Position numbers and translations under genes: made by a program. DNA of 64,000 nt from Talpa occidentalis. Its lineage: Eukaryota; Chordata; Mammalia; Eulipotyphla; Talpidae. Within the stretch, counting starts at the first letter, position 1; the number at the start of each line of letters is the position of its first letter. The stretch is from positions 80,952,678 through 81,016,677 of the forward strand of contig NW_023602073.1 in assembly GCF_014898055.3 (NCBI RefSeq). Reading direction: 5' to 3'. Under the pieces are notes generated by a model. That model saw nothing but the letters and a program-made list of their open reading frames with translations. It was not told the origin of the DNA and ran no database searches. This document shows positions 49,961-62,830 of this stretch, in pieces.

Positions 49961-50227
49961 TTTTAAAAGATTTATTTATTTATACAAGCACTGGGTACAG
50001 TCAGAAGCGCGGGAGGGTGAGAGAATTCATCAGAGCCAGAGCTGGGAGCAGAACAGGCAGACAGACGAAGTACACTGCTGAGGGGAGCAGCGGGCGGCAG
50101 GAGAGGTCTGCACACCATGTGAGACCCTCCTCTGGTGGCCGGGGAGCAGCCGGGGATGGAACTGGCGCTGCAGAGGCTGCGGGCAGCTTCGCAACCCAGC
50201 GCTCAACCGCTGCGCCACCGGGGAGGC
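49961..50227 (-). mobile_element. tRNA-derived SINE, type 1
   Basis: Reverse-oriented and close to consensus, with many CpGs and head complement 'cgctgcgccaccggggaggc'. The TSD is weak: 'cctatataaa' at about 49943-49952 and 'cctataaaca' after the head. ORFs of up to 125 codons on both strands are SINE frames. Confidence 0.9.
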
Positions 50228-51764
50228 CCCTATAAACATATATTATTTTTAAATTATCCATATTCTTTGCGTAGCAGTCGTAAAATTCTTTACACATATA
50301 GCTAAATACACAAAGATAATAGCATATAGAAAGAACATTGGTCTTTCAAGTACTGTGTTTCTCATCTGATTAGTTAGCAATTTGTACAATTAGACCTAAA
50401 TGGATGCATTGCTGATATCACTGCTTATTTTATTATAGCGGTAAAACAGGTACAGTGCATTCTGCCCTGCTTGTTTATAATATTACTCATAAACAATTTT
50501 GTGCGTACTCTATTTCAATTTCCCAGCTTGATTAGCTAACAATCTGCACTAAAACATTCAAGGTAAAATGGAAAACTGATTGCATGGAGATTTTAAGCTC
50601 ATTTGCACACAACAGGATTTATTAGTGCCAACGAAGGTAAAAAACAGTATGACTTCTTTTGTATCCTTACTAATTCCCTCTGCTAATTCAAACTGTCCAC
50701 AGAGAACCAAATGGGATAGAACATAGAATTTTTGTAGGCATTTTTGTTAAGTGCACTATTTGGAGAGAAGAAAATGTTCCTTGGTTCTATGTACAGCTTA
50801 GGAATTGCTTTATTCTGGATTATTGCCTGATTTTTAGAATGCTGCATCAAATGATGTAGAAAAAGATAGTTTCCCATATTAAGGGCTGTTTTCCATTCAT
50901 TGCTTTCTCGTACAATTTGCTATTCATTTTCTCCCTTATTCCTACCATCTGAACGATACCAATTATAGAATATCCTAAAAAGAACCCAGGTGATAAAAAG
51001 GTCAAAATCTAAAACATGGAGTAAGAGCATAAAAGTCTGCTACCCTAGAGTGGAAAACAGAAAAATTTAAACTGAAATTTTCTTAAGATAACTAGGACAA
51101 ACATGAATTTTTTAAACTTTGAAAGTTTCTCAAAAAATGAATATAAATATAATTTTACCACAAAATACCACTGATTTATAAAAATTTGGTAGTGGGTATG
51201 GTGTCATAACATACATCTAAGGAGTTGTGACATCATACCCCTAAATCATATGTAGTGCTATAAACCAACTTTATCTCAAAAAATGTAATTTAAAAAATAA
51301 AATTTTAAAATTAGCTGTCACAAATATTTATGGAGTTAGAGGTTAAAAATATTAATGTACATTTAAAACATTTTTTTTCTGTTAGCTTTCTACAAAAGAA
51401 AGTTAAAAAGTTAATAAAAATACAAAAGTTTATCCTTAGCCTGGAATGAAATTAATAATTTTTTGCTCTTAAAAATGAAGACTTTCCACTATATTATAAG
51501 GCATATAACTTTTTATTTACCTCTAGGTATCTACAAAGCCTAAAATTTTTGTTTTTTCACTTTCATTCTCTCGTGAGTTTACAATGGAAAATTCTAGAAA
51601 CTACATGATATGTTGTATGGCAACAATTTGGATTTTAGAGTTGTCGCCTACCTCCCAGTGTGCAGTGATGGTCCCTCTGCTGGGGTTCAATGGAAGACTG
51701 ATAGTTACTTAATAGGAACGCCTAAGCAAGAAGTTGCACAAGTCATAAAAGAACAAGTTGGGAA
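50228..51764. other. AT-rich noncoding DNA with a short L1 3' tail
   Basis: At about 51185-51300 'gtgtcataacatacatctaa' and 'acatcatacccctaaatcat', followed by an A-rich end, look like a 110-base 5'-truncated L1 tail. A similar tail lies at 58800-58920. The rest is unidentified. Confidence 0.5.
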
Positions 51765-52780
51765 ATTGGAGTTCATGAAAATTTAAAATATCTAACATCA
51801 ATGCTAAGAAAATGAACAGTCAGGATACTAACTGTGAGAAAATATTTGCAAATCATATATCTGATAATGAACTGGTATTTAGGATACGTAAGTAATTCTC
51901 AATTCAATAATAAGAAAATATCCCTTTTTTAAAAGTATACAAAACTTTAAACAAAGAAGATATAGGGTATGGGGAATCAGCACATGAACAAAATATTCAA
52001 AATCATTGATAATCAGGCAAAACAAATCAAAACCAAAATGAGATACCACTACACACCAATTAGATTGTCTAGGGTAAAAAGACAGTCTGTTTCAAATTCT
52101 GGGAAGTAATATGAAATAACAGGACCTTCTGTGCACTGGTGATGGGGATATAAAAGGATACAATCGCTTTAGAAACAGTTCCAATTTTATAAAAAGTGAA
52201 ACACACACCAATACATGAACAGCTGGTTTATTCCCAAGTATTCTTTAATTTCTCTATGCCAATAGAAATGAAAGAATGTGTTAATACAAAGAATTGTAAG
52301 CAAATTTTCAGTTTATTTTTAATACTGTGAAACTGGAAATACCCAAAGTATTTACCAACAGAAGGATAAATAAATTGTGGTATGTAGAACAGTGTAATAC
52401 TTTTCAATAAAAGGACAAACTTTTATTGATTCATGCAGTAGTATGGATGAATCTCAATTAAGCTACTTGAAAAAAGACTTACTGTATTTTTTTCCATTTC
52501 TAAAGGATTTAGAAAAGGGCAACTAATCTATAGTGATAGAATGTGATGTAGATCAGGGGGTTCCTGAACAATGGGTAGGAATCAGACTGTGGTGTGGAGT
52601 GGAGGAAAGAATGAAGAGCACTGAGGAAACGTATTATCTTGTTTCTGTGTTATCCCCATATATCCATGGAGATATATCTATGTCTGTGTCTCTACACACA
52701 TATATGTAAACATTTATTTAATTGTACAGTTTAGTATGTATAAATTTGATGTCAGTTATAACTAAAAAAATTTTTGAAAA
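51765..52780 (+). mobile_element. Old LINE-1 3' region, about 1 kb
   Basis: Sense L1 text in order: 'tgagaaaatatttgcaaatc', 'aaccaaaatgagataccact', 'actggtgatggggatataaa', 'caacagaaggataaataaat' and 'agtatggatgaatctcaatt'. It is multiply interrupted by stops and indels and encodes nothing. Confidence 0.78.
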
Positions 52781-52869
52781 GTTGTCATCACCTATGTAGC
52801 CCCATAAAGATAATGAAAATTTACAGCTAAAAAAATTTAAGATTCTCTGCAGTGTAAATATAAAACAAC

Positions 52870-52985
52870 AGAAGTCTGAAGCAGTAACTTGTTAATAATA
52901 TCCCAGCCAGCAGGGGAAGATCTAGGATTCAAACCTAGGTCAGTCTGACTTTTAAAGGTGACTCCTCTTACTACATTATGTAACA
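52870..52985 (-). mobile_element. Probable MIR relic
   Basis: 'gatctaggattcaaacctag' and 'gtcagtctgacttttaaagg' match the reverse complement of the conserved MIR region around its B-box-like motif. Confidence 0.6.
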
Positions 52986-55900
52986 TAGTAGAGGCCACAG
53001 AATCTTTCAACAATCCTCTCATCTTTTGCAGGGAGCTGTTTTGAAATTAACAAGTATGGTTTGCACTCATTAACACAAAAAAAAAATCAATAAGCTTCAC
53101 TCTTATCATTTTTTTTTAATTCATTGGCTCATTAATAATTGTTCCCTAGTGGGCCTTTAAGTGTTCTTCAGTATTGATTTGAGCTATGTGCTACATCTAA
53201 AATTATATGAGTTAGTATTAATAGTGGTTAAGAGGTTAGGAGTTGGTTGTCCAACTACAACTTGGAGTAGATTGATCTAAATAGAATCAAAGCCCCTGAG
53301 ATTTTTCATATCTGTCCTGTGATAAGCGTCCTATTCCAATCCCACATTCGCTTCTTCCATGGCTGTGAATAAACCTTATATCATAAATTATGCCCTCATC
53401 ATATTAAAACATTCAGGAAAGAATTATGTTATACCCTGTCGATCTCACTAATAAAACTTCATTTTTCAGCTCAAACTACCTCTGTAAATACTGTATTTTA
53501 ACTATAGGCTTGTGCCTTTTTCTGTACATAATCCAGCAGACCATATGATAAGTAAACATGTAATTATTTTACATGAATAAAAAAAGAGTCTTGAGGAAAC
53601 TTCTGTACTAAAGAAGAGAGAAATCCAATGTTTAAATGCATGTCTGTAGAAGTTCAAATCTAGGCATTTAATACCTGTGAGACCTGTGAGCATGTTTCTA
53701 ATAACTCTAATATTTGTTCATTTGTCAGATGAGAATATAGTACCTATGTTTTAAGTTGTTATAAATTAATTTATTTCAAGGTACTGATATGCACTATTCA
53801 ATTGTTTTAATGTGTAAGCATTTATATATAGCAGAAGAAATTATTTCTATTTTAAAAGACTACTACTGTTTAAGGTATATGGATTCTTTATAAAAATAAT
53901 AGGAAAAAAAGACCATTTTGAATCAACTGAGTATTTCAAAAGACTTAGGATATGTAAGTGTATACTTTATGCTGAATTTCAGAAGTAAGACTAGACTGAG
54001 TTGTTCTGCAAAGGGAGTAGAGGAAGAGGAGAAGAAATTAGAGATCCCCATGGCCATTAAATGGGATAGAAGTGGTAAGAGAAGGAAAGAGATAGAAAAT
54101 AAAAAATGTTTTAAAGGCCTAGACTGATTCTACAAAAGTTAAAACTGTTATTATTCAATAACTGCCCCAGTGGTAGGATAGTTTAAATGTCTTTAATGAT
54201 TACAGAAACTTTATCTGAGGAATATATAATTTTTTTTTTGCTCTTTGTTTTGAAAATTAGTAAACTTTCTGTCTGATCTTAATTTTTTTAAGTATAATTA
54301 ATTTTCTGATGGCAATTGCATTAGAGAATAAATTTGTCAGTGTTAGGGAATTATCTATGGGTCTGAAAAGGACAGGAAAATGTTGTCCCTATTTGGGCCA
54401 AGTGCAAAGTAAAGATAAAAGAACAATAAATCAGTGTAAAGAATCAAAAGAAAGTAGAAAATCAGACACAATGAAGACAATGAAAATGAAATCTTACCTA
54501 GGAACTTCCTGCCATCTTGGAGAGGGGATGTAAAATGCTATAAAGACCTTGTTGATTCCATCTAAGAATACAATCATTCAAGGTAAATAAATTTATAAAT
54601 TTAAGCCTTTTGTCTGTATTTGTACCTTTACATGTTTTGTCTTGATGACTCCTCTTATTAAATACTTGTTAGACTACAAATGCTAGAACATTACAAATAA
54701 GGCCTCTTGCCTAATTCTGATTTTCAAATGAACACACACACTATATCTGATAAGGATATTAAGGTGAAGGATTTCCTTGGCTTCTTTTCAAGTTCTAGTG
54801 TTATCTTTCTTCAGGACACTTTCCTGTTCCCTGCTACTTTGTAAATCCCAGTCAGGATGTGATGTCCAAAGCCTTGTAGAACGTATTGATTGTTCTTTTC
54901 CCCAGCAGATAAAGTTTCTGTAATCATTACAATATAGTTTTTTTACACATCACTCAGCTTTGCTGAAAGCATGCAGTCTTTGTTTCTTTCTACTTTCAGT
55001 AAATAGAGATTTTGTGCATCAGTCTTTAAAAACAATGCTTTTATTTCCTTGAGTTTCAGCTGGGCTGTTGTTTTATTAGTTCTCAGATGATTTATGTATT
55101 TTCAATGTACAAGTGCCTAGAGGCTAAGATAAATAGAGGTATTTTTATAGTAAAATTTGAAAAATAGTTCAAGGCTTGAAAAAGCAAAGCTTATTAGGTG
55201 CTCAAAATTGAAATGAATGCTTTCTCTGCTGTGCTATTTTTGCAAGGGACAAAGTAAAACATGTGAAGAGAAGGTTTCTGATGTTTTGTTTGTTTTTCCT
55301 CTCCATCTATAGTGCATCAGTGTCTCATAAAAATATTGTAGCATTTACTGTAAGATATCTAGCTACTGTAAAAGAGAGTAATCCTAAAATTCACAACCCT
55401 CAAATTGGGGTAAATGAATTCTGGGATCTAAGACTCTCTGCTTGAGATAAATGCCAATCAATGCATCACAGTGACTAATGCACACCGACTTCCTTACTGC
55501 ATTCTTCTTAATGCTGAAAGATCAGACTTCCATAAATCCATTGATATATTAGCCTACTTTAGTATGTTTGTTATCATTATGTAAAAAATAAATTTCCATG
55601 TGTTTGTGTTCCCCTGTGTTTTAATGTTGTAAGGGAATCTAATATATTAATGCTCCAGAGGTTCATCATCCTGCCTGTGATGGGAGAAAAGGTATTCACA
55701 AATGCAATGTATTATTCCAAAGTCGATAAGACCTATTTTTTTCCTAAGACTTATAATGCATACATTATAAGATGATCAAGTGTTACTGATAATTCCAATC
55801 TGATTAGTTTTTTAGCTATAACATGAATTATCTAGCAAGTTTAAATAATCCCAAAGTCCCTGATGTTGATTATGCTCATGAAGATTATTATTTATGCAAG

Positions 55901-57629
55901 GTCACATTCATATTTACTTCTTAAGTGTATATGAATTATATCTGGTATAAAATCAAAGTTAAAAGAATTGAAAAGTAAAGTATTCTTACAACAGGTTAAA
56001 GAGAATAATTAACTCTATTGGCTGAACTGCTAATAGCTAAAGTCTTTTGACAAAATAAGTATTGCATAGCACTGAGTGGTATAGAAGTGTTCTGGAAAGG
56101 ACTAAGGTCAAATATGAGCTGCTGATGCACCTTATTACTCTCAGTAATAGATATGACTGCTAATGTTGGTTCATAACCTGTATAAAGGTGATTAAAGTAA
56201 GCATTCAGGCAATCAGTGCAAGTTTTGATGAGGTATGCAGAGGTAATGAATAGAAGAGGAAAAGGACAGGTCATGGCTGGGCCCTGGTGAGCATGGATAT
56301 AGAAGAGGTGAGCAGGAAAAAAGAAGTTACTCATATTACCTGAATGGCAGCCAGAAGTGTAAGAGAAAAACAGAAGTCCATGTTTTAAGGAAGTGAAAGA
56401 GGGGATTTCAGAGAAGGCGATTACAAAGGCCTTACTTAAGAGAATAGTTTCTATAGCGTGTTAAGGACAGAAGTCAGAAATAGTGGATCACAGTATAAAT
56501 GAAAGTGGATACAGTGTTGACTGATCATTTTCAAGACTTGTTTTGGGATGATATATATTAAATGAAGGGATTATAAGTTATGAAAAAAATTGTCTTTGTT
56601 TTGTGTTTAATATTGAATAAACTTTGTTGTATGCATGTATTTGAGATAAAAGTCCAGAAAGAAGACAAAGGCTGATGATACATGAATGACAGAGCTCAAT
56701 TGACTGAGCAAGGTATTTGAAAAGGGAAAGGATGGAAACCAAAATCCCTGTACAGGGATTTACTATATAGATAAAAGGCATACATTTCCTTTGATGAGGG
56801 AGGAGAGTTGGAAAGTGAATGAATTAATAGCTACTCATTTGTGTGGTTCAGTGAACAATAAAACTATTGGATTCATCATCTTAATGTAGTAGGAAACAAA
56901 CTTGTCCTGAGGATGAGAAAAGAGCTTGTGAGTAAAGGGTATGATAGAAAATTCATAGACTAAATAGTTGCATAAGGTAAAGAGGGAGGAATAATATGGT
57001 TAAGAGATTTTTTTTTTTTCTCAGAAGGATCCACTAGTATTGGGAATGCTATGTGATTAGAGAACAAGAATTTATATTTGCTTCAATATAAAATGCTGGA
57101 TCATTTTCTCATGTCCACTCAAGGAATCGGGTGAAAGAGTGGCTAATCCAAGTGGTCATGTGAATTCAAAGCAGTTAAAATGGAACAAAAATAAGATAGG
57201 TGTGTTTAGGGCAATAGGAAGAAGGTATTGTGTGTTTCATTGTTGTGGAAAAGCAATATTGGTCATCTAAACTGGGACATATTAAAGACTGAAAGAAGAT
57301 AATAATCAAACAGAATTCCAGGAAAAAAGGAGCGAACTGACTCAGTTATCATGCACATCAGGATAAATAACCATCATGTTCATAGTGATTAAAACTAACT
57401 TTTTAAAATACAATATAGATTAGGGGGGAAATAAAACCTTCTAATTAATGGTCTAAGTCTAACTGATAGTGGAGAAAAGTTAGATTGTGAGTAGAAGAAT
57501 GAAAAGCCTTAGAAGAATAGAGTATAATGACTGGAAAAATGGGCTGCAAAAGTTTAAGTCACAAAAGGTTAGGGATGTTGCTTAATGAAGCAATTTAATT
57601 TAGTGATGCTGAAGTAAGAAGGTGAGTTT
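52986..57629. other. Noncoding DNA, nothing firmly recognised
   Basis: The longest ORF is 112 codons on the minus strand (55996-56334), with no domain or family resemblance that I can see. From about 56220 to 57600 the plus strand is markedly purine-rich (GA-dominant) without being a simple repeat, unlike the DNA on either side. It may be an old unidentified repeat. Confidence 0.4.
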
Positions 57630-57910
57630 AAGGCCTCCCCTGGTGGCGCAGCAGTTGAGCGCTGGGCTGTGAAGCTGCCCGCAGCTTCTTCAGTGCTGGT
57701 TCGATCCCTGGCCACCAGCGAGGGTCCCACATGGAGCGACAGACCTCTCCTGCCACGCCCGCTTTGTATTTCCTCAGCAGTGTATTTTGTCAGTCTGCCT
57801 GTTCTGTTCCCCGCTCTGGCTCTGGTGAATTCTCTCCTCCTTCCGTGCTTCTGACTGTGCCCAGTGCTTGTATAAATGAATAAATAAATCTTTAAAAAAA
57901 AAAAAAAAAA
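57630..57910 (+). mobile_element. tRNA-derived SINE, type 1
   Basis: The head 'aggcctcccctggtggcgca', the type 1 end 'gtgcccagtgcttgta' and an A-run bracket a full-length body. The TSD 'aaggtgagtt' lies at about 57619-57628 and 57911-57920. Confidence 0.92.
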
Positions 57911-57920
57911 AAGGTGAGTT

Positions 57921-59550
57921 CATTGGGGGTCCAGAAAGTCACAGTGCTCTAAAGTTAAGTTGTGGATATCTATTTTCCCATTCACTCTAAAACTGTCCGG
58001 GAAGATAGTATAATTAATGGTGGAGAAATAAAGTATATAGGCCACAGGTAAAAGTTGTCAAGGAATTTTAAGGAGTGAGTCTGGGGTAGGTCAGCCAGTA
58101 ACAAGGATGAAGTTTGGGTGTCATCAATTTCAATGAAGATGGTTTTAAAGAGGTGCAAGAAGTTAGATAATTACTAAGAAAAATGAATACATTTTTCATT
58201 ATTTCATTCATTAAGTTGCTGAATCACCTTTAATCCATGGTTATCCCAAAACATTGATCATAATTTTACTTCTAATACCAACAGCAAGAGAATTTGCTGT
58301 TTGTTCTAACAACTCTGTTCAGTCATAATCGTCATTTAAATTAATAACTTGGACTTCTTGTTCATGCTTGATTTTGATTAACAAGAAGTCATCCAGAAAG
58401 AAACATCTATGCTTCCTTGGGTAGTAATAATAAGAGTTGTTGTCTAAAAGAGTCAGACTTTAAACTAGAGAGAATATAGTGAGTTAATGGCCAAAACTTT
58501 AGACTTCCATGAGGTTTTATTTTTATCATGAGATGCTATACACTAATTTTAAAAATTATCTATACACTAATTATCTATACACTAATTTTAAAAACCAATA
58601 GAAGGTAAAAACTGAGGGAGAAATGTATTCACATCTTGTTTACTGACATAGTAAATACGTGGTAACTTCATTCTTTGTTTCTGATTTTATTATACAAATA
58701 TTCTATTGCACATGTTCCCAAGATTTATATTTTACTTCTTTCTACCATCCCTGAAAGAAATAAAGCTACTAGAGATTATAAAATGTTTCAGTATATCCCT
58801 AATAAGACTTTTATATATGGTACATACATCTGGAGACATGTGAACCTATTCCCCTAAATCATATACAGTGTTGTAAACTAACGTTATCACAATAAAAATG
58901 TTGCAGAAGGAAAAAAAAAAACTTCAACATGAGAAATATAGACATTAAAATATTACTTGCTTTTTTCCATTGATGATATATTTTTATAACACTCATATAA
59001 TTGTTTACATATGACAGCTGGTTTTTGGAAACCTTTAAGAATTTTGTTAGCATCAAAACATCATCACTCAATGACCTGTAAGTGAATAATTATAATTCAT
59101 TAGCATAACCCAGATTTTAAATTAAATTGATTATATAAAATTACTGAAATTATGGCAAGTTACAGCAAACTAAAAGGAACAAACTATTACCTTTAACATC
59201 CAGTGAGCACTTACTATTAGATGTTTAAACATTATAGTGATTATTAAATTAATACAGTTTTTATTAACAACAGAGAGGCAACAATGTATAGAATATATTG
59301 ACTTAATAGTTTAGCTGAGTTAATCTCCCCTTGACACTTTTCTCTGAGCTAGATTTATTCTTGAGAATTTTGGCTTTCTTGTTCTCCTCTTTTCACTCTG
59401 AGGCCTCTCTGCCCAGTTAAAAATTAATTTTTTTTCAATTCCTCTTTTGGGAATATTATCAAGCTTCAAAACTTCATCACATTTATAGTCCCTCTACATA
59501 GATTCTTAAAAATTCTGGCAATCTATAAACTTCATATGTACTCAACCACA
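57921..59550. other. Noncoding DNA with a short L1 3' tail and a small tandem repeat
   Basis: At about 58540-58592 the phrase 'atctatacactaatt' is repeated in tandem. At about 58800-58920 'gtgaacctattcccctaaat', 'gtgttgtaaactaacgttat' and an A-run form a short L1 3' tail. No gene is seen. Confidence 0.5.
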
Positions 59551-59565
59551 TGATCAACATTTTTT

Positions 59566-59828
59566 TAAAAGATTCATTTAATTTGTTTATGCATACCTCT
59601 GGTATAGGCCAGAGTTGTGGGGGGTGAGAGGATTCACCAGAGACAGAGTGAGGAACAGAACAGACAGACTGACTGAAATACACTGCTGAGGGGAGCAGCG
59701 GGCGAGACAGGAGAGGTCTGCTGCGCCATGTGGGTCACTGCCCTGGCCTGGCATCTAACCGGTACTGCAGCGACTGGAGATAGTTTCATAGTGCTGAGAC
59801 TTAACCCCTTGCGCCACCAGAGAGGCCC
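59566..59828 (-). mobile_element. tRNA-derived SINE, type 3
   Basis: Reverse-oriented and rather diverged, ending 'ccttgcgccaccagagaggc'. The TSD 'tgatcaacatttttt' (59551-59565) recurs as 'tgatcaaaatttttt' (59829-59843). Confidence 0.92.
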
Positions 59829-60609
59829 TGATCAAAATTTTTTAAAGATAATAATGTATAATCTTAAAATGTGAGCTAAATTTAAATTGTATTTCTTTCA
59901 ATCTCATGGCATAATGCTGTTAAAAATTATTTATGGGGAATATAAAAATAAAATTTATTAATTAAAAAAAAATATCATCACCAAGACCAATAAAAAAAAA
60001 AATTATTCATGCAAACAAAGACTTTACAGGGAGCTACAAAATATCAAGGTAAGCTGTGTTTGTGGGGAGGGTAGAGACAAATATAAGACTTTTATATGAA
60101 CAAGTTCAGAACTTTCTTAATCATGGTAAAATGAGAACTGAAAACACACTTCAGGAATCATAGGATCAAACCAGTCTGTTCTTTTATGTTAATGAGAAGT
60201 TGCAGCTGTCTGCTTGCTGATCCTTTAAATTACTGTGTTTATTTTAAAAGAGAGCATAACCTTCCTTGTAAAAGCAAGCATGCTCAATTTTTGACAACAT
60301 AGAAACCTAAAAGAGAGATGAGAAATGAGAAATTTACAAAAAATGCTCACCACCAAAAGGAACCAGTCCTATTAAAGTGAGAACTTTGACATACGTTTTA
60401 CAAAATAATTTACATATGCCTGTTTGTGACTCAACCTTCTCCCCTAGTATTAGACCTAAGGAGTCTTTACGTCTTAATTTTCTATTTTCTTTAAGTACAC
60501 TTTCCCTTCTAAATGTGGGTGCCTCTCTGTTGGATTTAAAAGTTATTCTCTGAGTGAATAAGCAAAAGGTAAAGCATATGCATGTTATTACCTCTTTGGT
60601 AAATTGTGT

Positions 60610-60790
60610 TAATTAGTGGTTCTCAAAGTGTGATTCCTAGGCCAGGGTCATGAGCATCATGTGGGAAAAACAAATTCTGGGTAGCAGCTCAGATATTCTG
60701 AATCAGAAACTCTGGACAATGGGCCCAGCAGACTATGTTTTATCCAGTTTTCCAAGTGTTTCCATTACATGCTAAAATACCTGTAAGGGA
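60610..60790 (+). mobile_element. MER5A-like hAT DNA transposon relic
   Basis: 'agtggttctcaaagtgtgat', 'gagcatcatgtgggaaaaac', 'ctgaatcagaaactctggac' and 'gggcccagcagactatgttt' follow the MER5A consensus in order. This is an ancient nonautonomous element mobilised by hAT-Charlie transposase. Confidence 0.78.
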
Positions 60791-61073
60791 ATATGACTAG
60801 TTCTTGCTATTTTAATTCATGGATTTTTTTAAAATTTGAAATCACAAGAAATTGTCAACAGTTTGTTATCAATCATACTGTATATCTGTGAATATCACTG
60901 GAATATTGATAGAGATTTATTGAATCTGTATGTTGCCTTAGGTAAAATGGTCATTTTAATGATGCTAATTCTGCAAATCCATGAGCAAATAATGAGTTTC
61001 TATTTCTTTGTTTCTTTTCAGTTTATCAATATTGTTTTATAGTTTTCAGTGTATAGCTCTTTCACTTCTTTTT

Positions 61074-61354
61074 TTTATTTTTTTTATTTTTAAAGATTTA
61101 CTTATTTATGCATACAAGAGCTGGGGTATAGGCCAGCGATATGGGGGGGTGAGAGGATTCACCAGAGACAGAGTGGGGAGCAGAACAGGCAGACTGACTG
61201 AAATGCACTGCTGAAGGGAGCAGCGGGCAAGACAGGAGAGGTCTGCTTCACCATGTGGGTTTCTCCCTGGCCTGCCGGGGATCGAACTCGTGCTGCAGAG
61301 GCTGCAGATTGCTTCATAGTGTGGTGCTTAACCCCTTGAGCCACGAGGGAGGCC
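61074..61354 (-). mobile_element. tRNA-derived SINE, type 3
   Basis: Reverse-oriented. The TSD 'ctctttcacttcttttt' lies at about 61057-61073 and 61355-61371. It sits head-to-head with the next SINE, only 30 bases away. Confidence 0.94.
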
Positions 61355-61384
61355 CTCTTTCACTTCTTTTTAAAATTTATTCCT

Positions 61385-61660
61385 GTGGGCCTCCCCTGGT
61401 GGTGCAGGCGGTTGAGCGCAGCGCTGTGAAGCTTTCCGCAACCTCTGCAGTGCAAGTTCAATCCTGGCCGGCCAGACAGAATTCCACATGGCGCAGCAGA
61501 CCTCTCCTGTCTGGCCCCACTGCTCCCCTCAGCAGTGTATTTCAGTCAGTCTGCCTGTTCTGTTCCCTGCTCTGTCTCTGGAGAATCCTCTCACCCTCCC
61601 ATGCATCTGGCCTGGACTCTGGTTCTTGTATGCATGAATAAATACATCTTTAAAAAAATT
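61385..61660 (+). mobile_element. tRNA-derived SINE, type 2
   Basis: The head 'gggcctcccctggtggtgca' starts at 61387 and the end is 'ctctggttcttgtatgcatg'. The TSD 'aaaatttattcct' lies at 61372-61384 and 61661-61673. With the previous SINE it forms an inverted repeat of roughly 270-base arms. Confidence 0.94.
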
Positions 61661-61837
61661 AAAATTTATTCCTAAGTAATTTATTCTTTTTGATGTTGTT
61701 GCAAATTCAATAAAATTGAATTCTTAATTTCTCTTCCTGCTATTTCATAGTTTGCATATAGAAATGCAACCTACTTTTGTATAGTTATTTTGTAGACTGC
61801 AGCAGTACTGTATATTTTATATTTCTAAGCGTTTTTA

Positions 61838-62096
61838 TTTAAAAATTTATTTATTTATGCATACAAGAGCTGGGGTACAGGCCAGAGATGGGGGGGGAGA
61901 GGATTCACCAGAGACAGTGTGGCCAACAGAACAAGCAGAATGGCTGAAATACACTGCTGAGGGGAGCGGACAAGATAGATGTCTGCTGTACCATGTGGGA
62001 TGCTCTCTGGCTGACCGGAGATCGAACTAGTGCTGCAGAGGCTGTGGATTGCTTCATAGTGTGGTGCTTAACCCTTGTGCCACCAGGGAGGCCCCG
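61838..62096 (-). mobile_element. tRNA-derived SINE, type 3
   Basis: Reverse-oriented, with tail complement 'tgcatacaagagctggggta' and head complement 'tgtgccaccagggaggcccc'. The TSD 'ctaagcgttttta' (61825-61837) recurs as 'ctaagagtttttt' (62097-62109). Confidence 0.92.
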
Positions 62097-62284
62097 CTAA
62101 GAGTTTTTTAGTGACATATTTATGGCTTTGTATAATATCATTACTCTGCAAGTAATGAATGTTTTACTTCTTCCTTTCCAATTGGATGCTTTCTACTTGT
62201 TTTCCTTGTCTAATTATGACTTCCAATATGATTTTGAATAATAGTGGTGAGAATGGGCACCCTTATATATATTTATTCTGTAGA

Positions 62285-62830
62285 CATGTCTAGTGCAGTA
62301 TGCACAGGGCAGGTTCACTATGAATTTGGACCGAGTGATACTGGAGAATCCCAGAGTCCTTGGTGGATTTGTCAGGCTTTAATGCTCTTTCAGGGAACCA
62401 GGTACACAGGCATTCTAGGCAGAGAGGCTGGCATGCAGAGGCAGATACAGGCTGACCAGGGAGTGCTGGGAGGCAAGCAGGCTACCTAGCCTCCTAGGCC
62501 CCACTTTAAGCTCTCTCTCCGGGCTCTCTCTGGTGTTCTCTCTTGCACTTTGTCCCATGGTCTCGCCTCTGCTGTAGTCATACCACTTGTCATCTTGCAG
62601 CCGTTGTCTTCTCTGAGTGACACCATCCTTTTACCCCTGGCCTCCAGGCGCAGATGTGCACACTTGCTCATGAGCACACACCCATGCTCCAGGTCTCCAC
62701 AATCAGGCATACATGCCCCATGCCTATGCTCCCAAGCTCCTTCTGCATTAACACAATCAAGGCCTCAGGTGATAGCCACAGAGGCTAGTGACACAAAAAG
62801 CCTGATTAATTCATTTACTCTACAACATGG
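62285..62830. other. G+C-rich unassigned segment, possible LTR-like insert
   Basis: It follows the L1 relic abruptly. It is far richer in G+C than its surroundings yet is not SINE sequence. It contains CT-rich text ('ctctctccgggctctctctg') and 'gctttaatgctctttcaggg', which faintly recalls LTR architecture, but no paired ends or poly-A signal were confirmed. ORFs of 74-138 codons cross it on both strands without recognisable motifs. Confidence 0.3.

Larger units (their letters stand above)
60835..62283 (-). mobile_element. LINE-1 ORF2-region relic, antisense, split by three SINEs
   Basis: Antisense L1 ORF2 text is visible in four pieces: 60835-61073 ('gtatgttgccttaggtaaaa', 'tctgcaaatccatgagcaaa'), 61371-61384, 61661-61837 and about 62098-62283 ('tttgaataatagtggtgaga'). 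The pieces are colinear with one L1. Stops and indels show that it is older than the ORF2 fragment at 43056-43565. Confidence 0.82.

Noticed and set aside
55996..56334. 112-codon minus-strand ORF
   Set aside because: No recognisable domain, signal or neighbouring exon; likely chance in purine-biased DNA.
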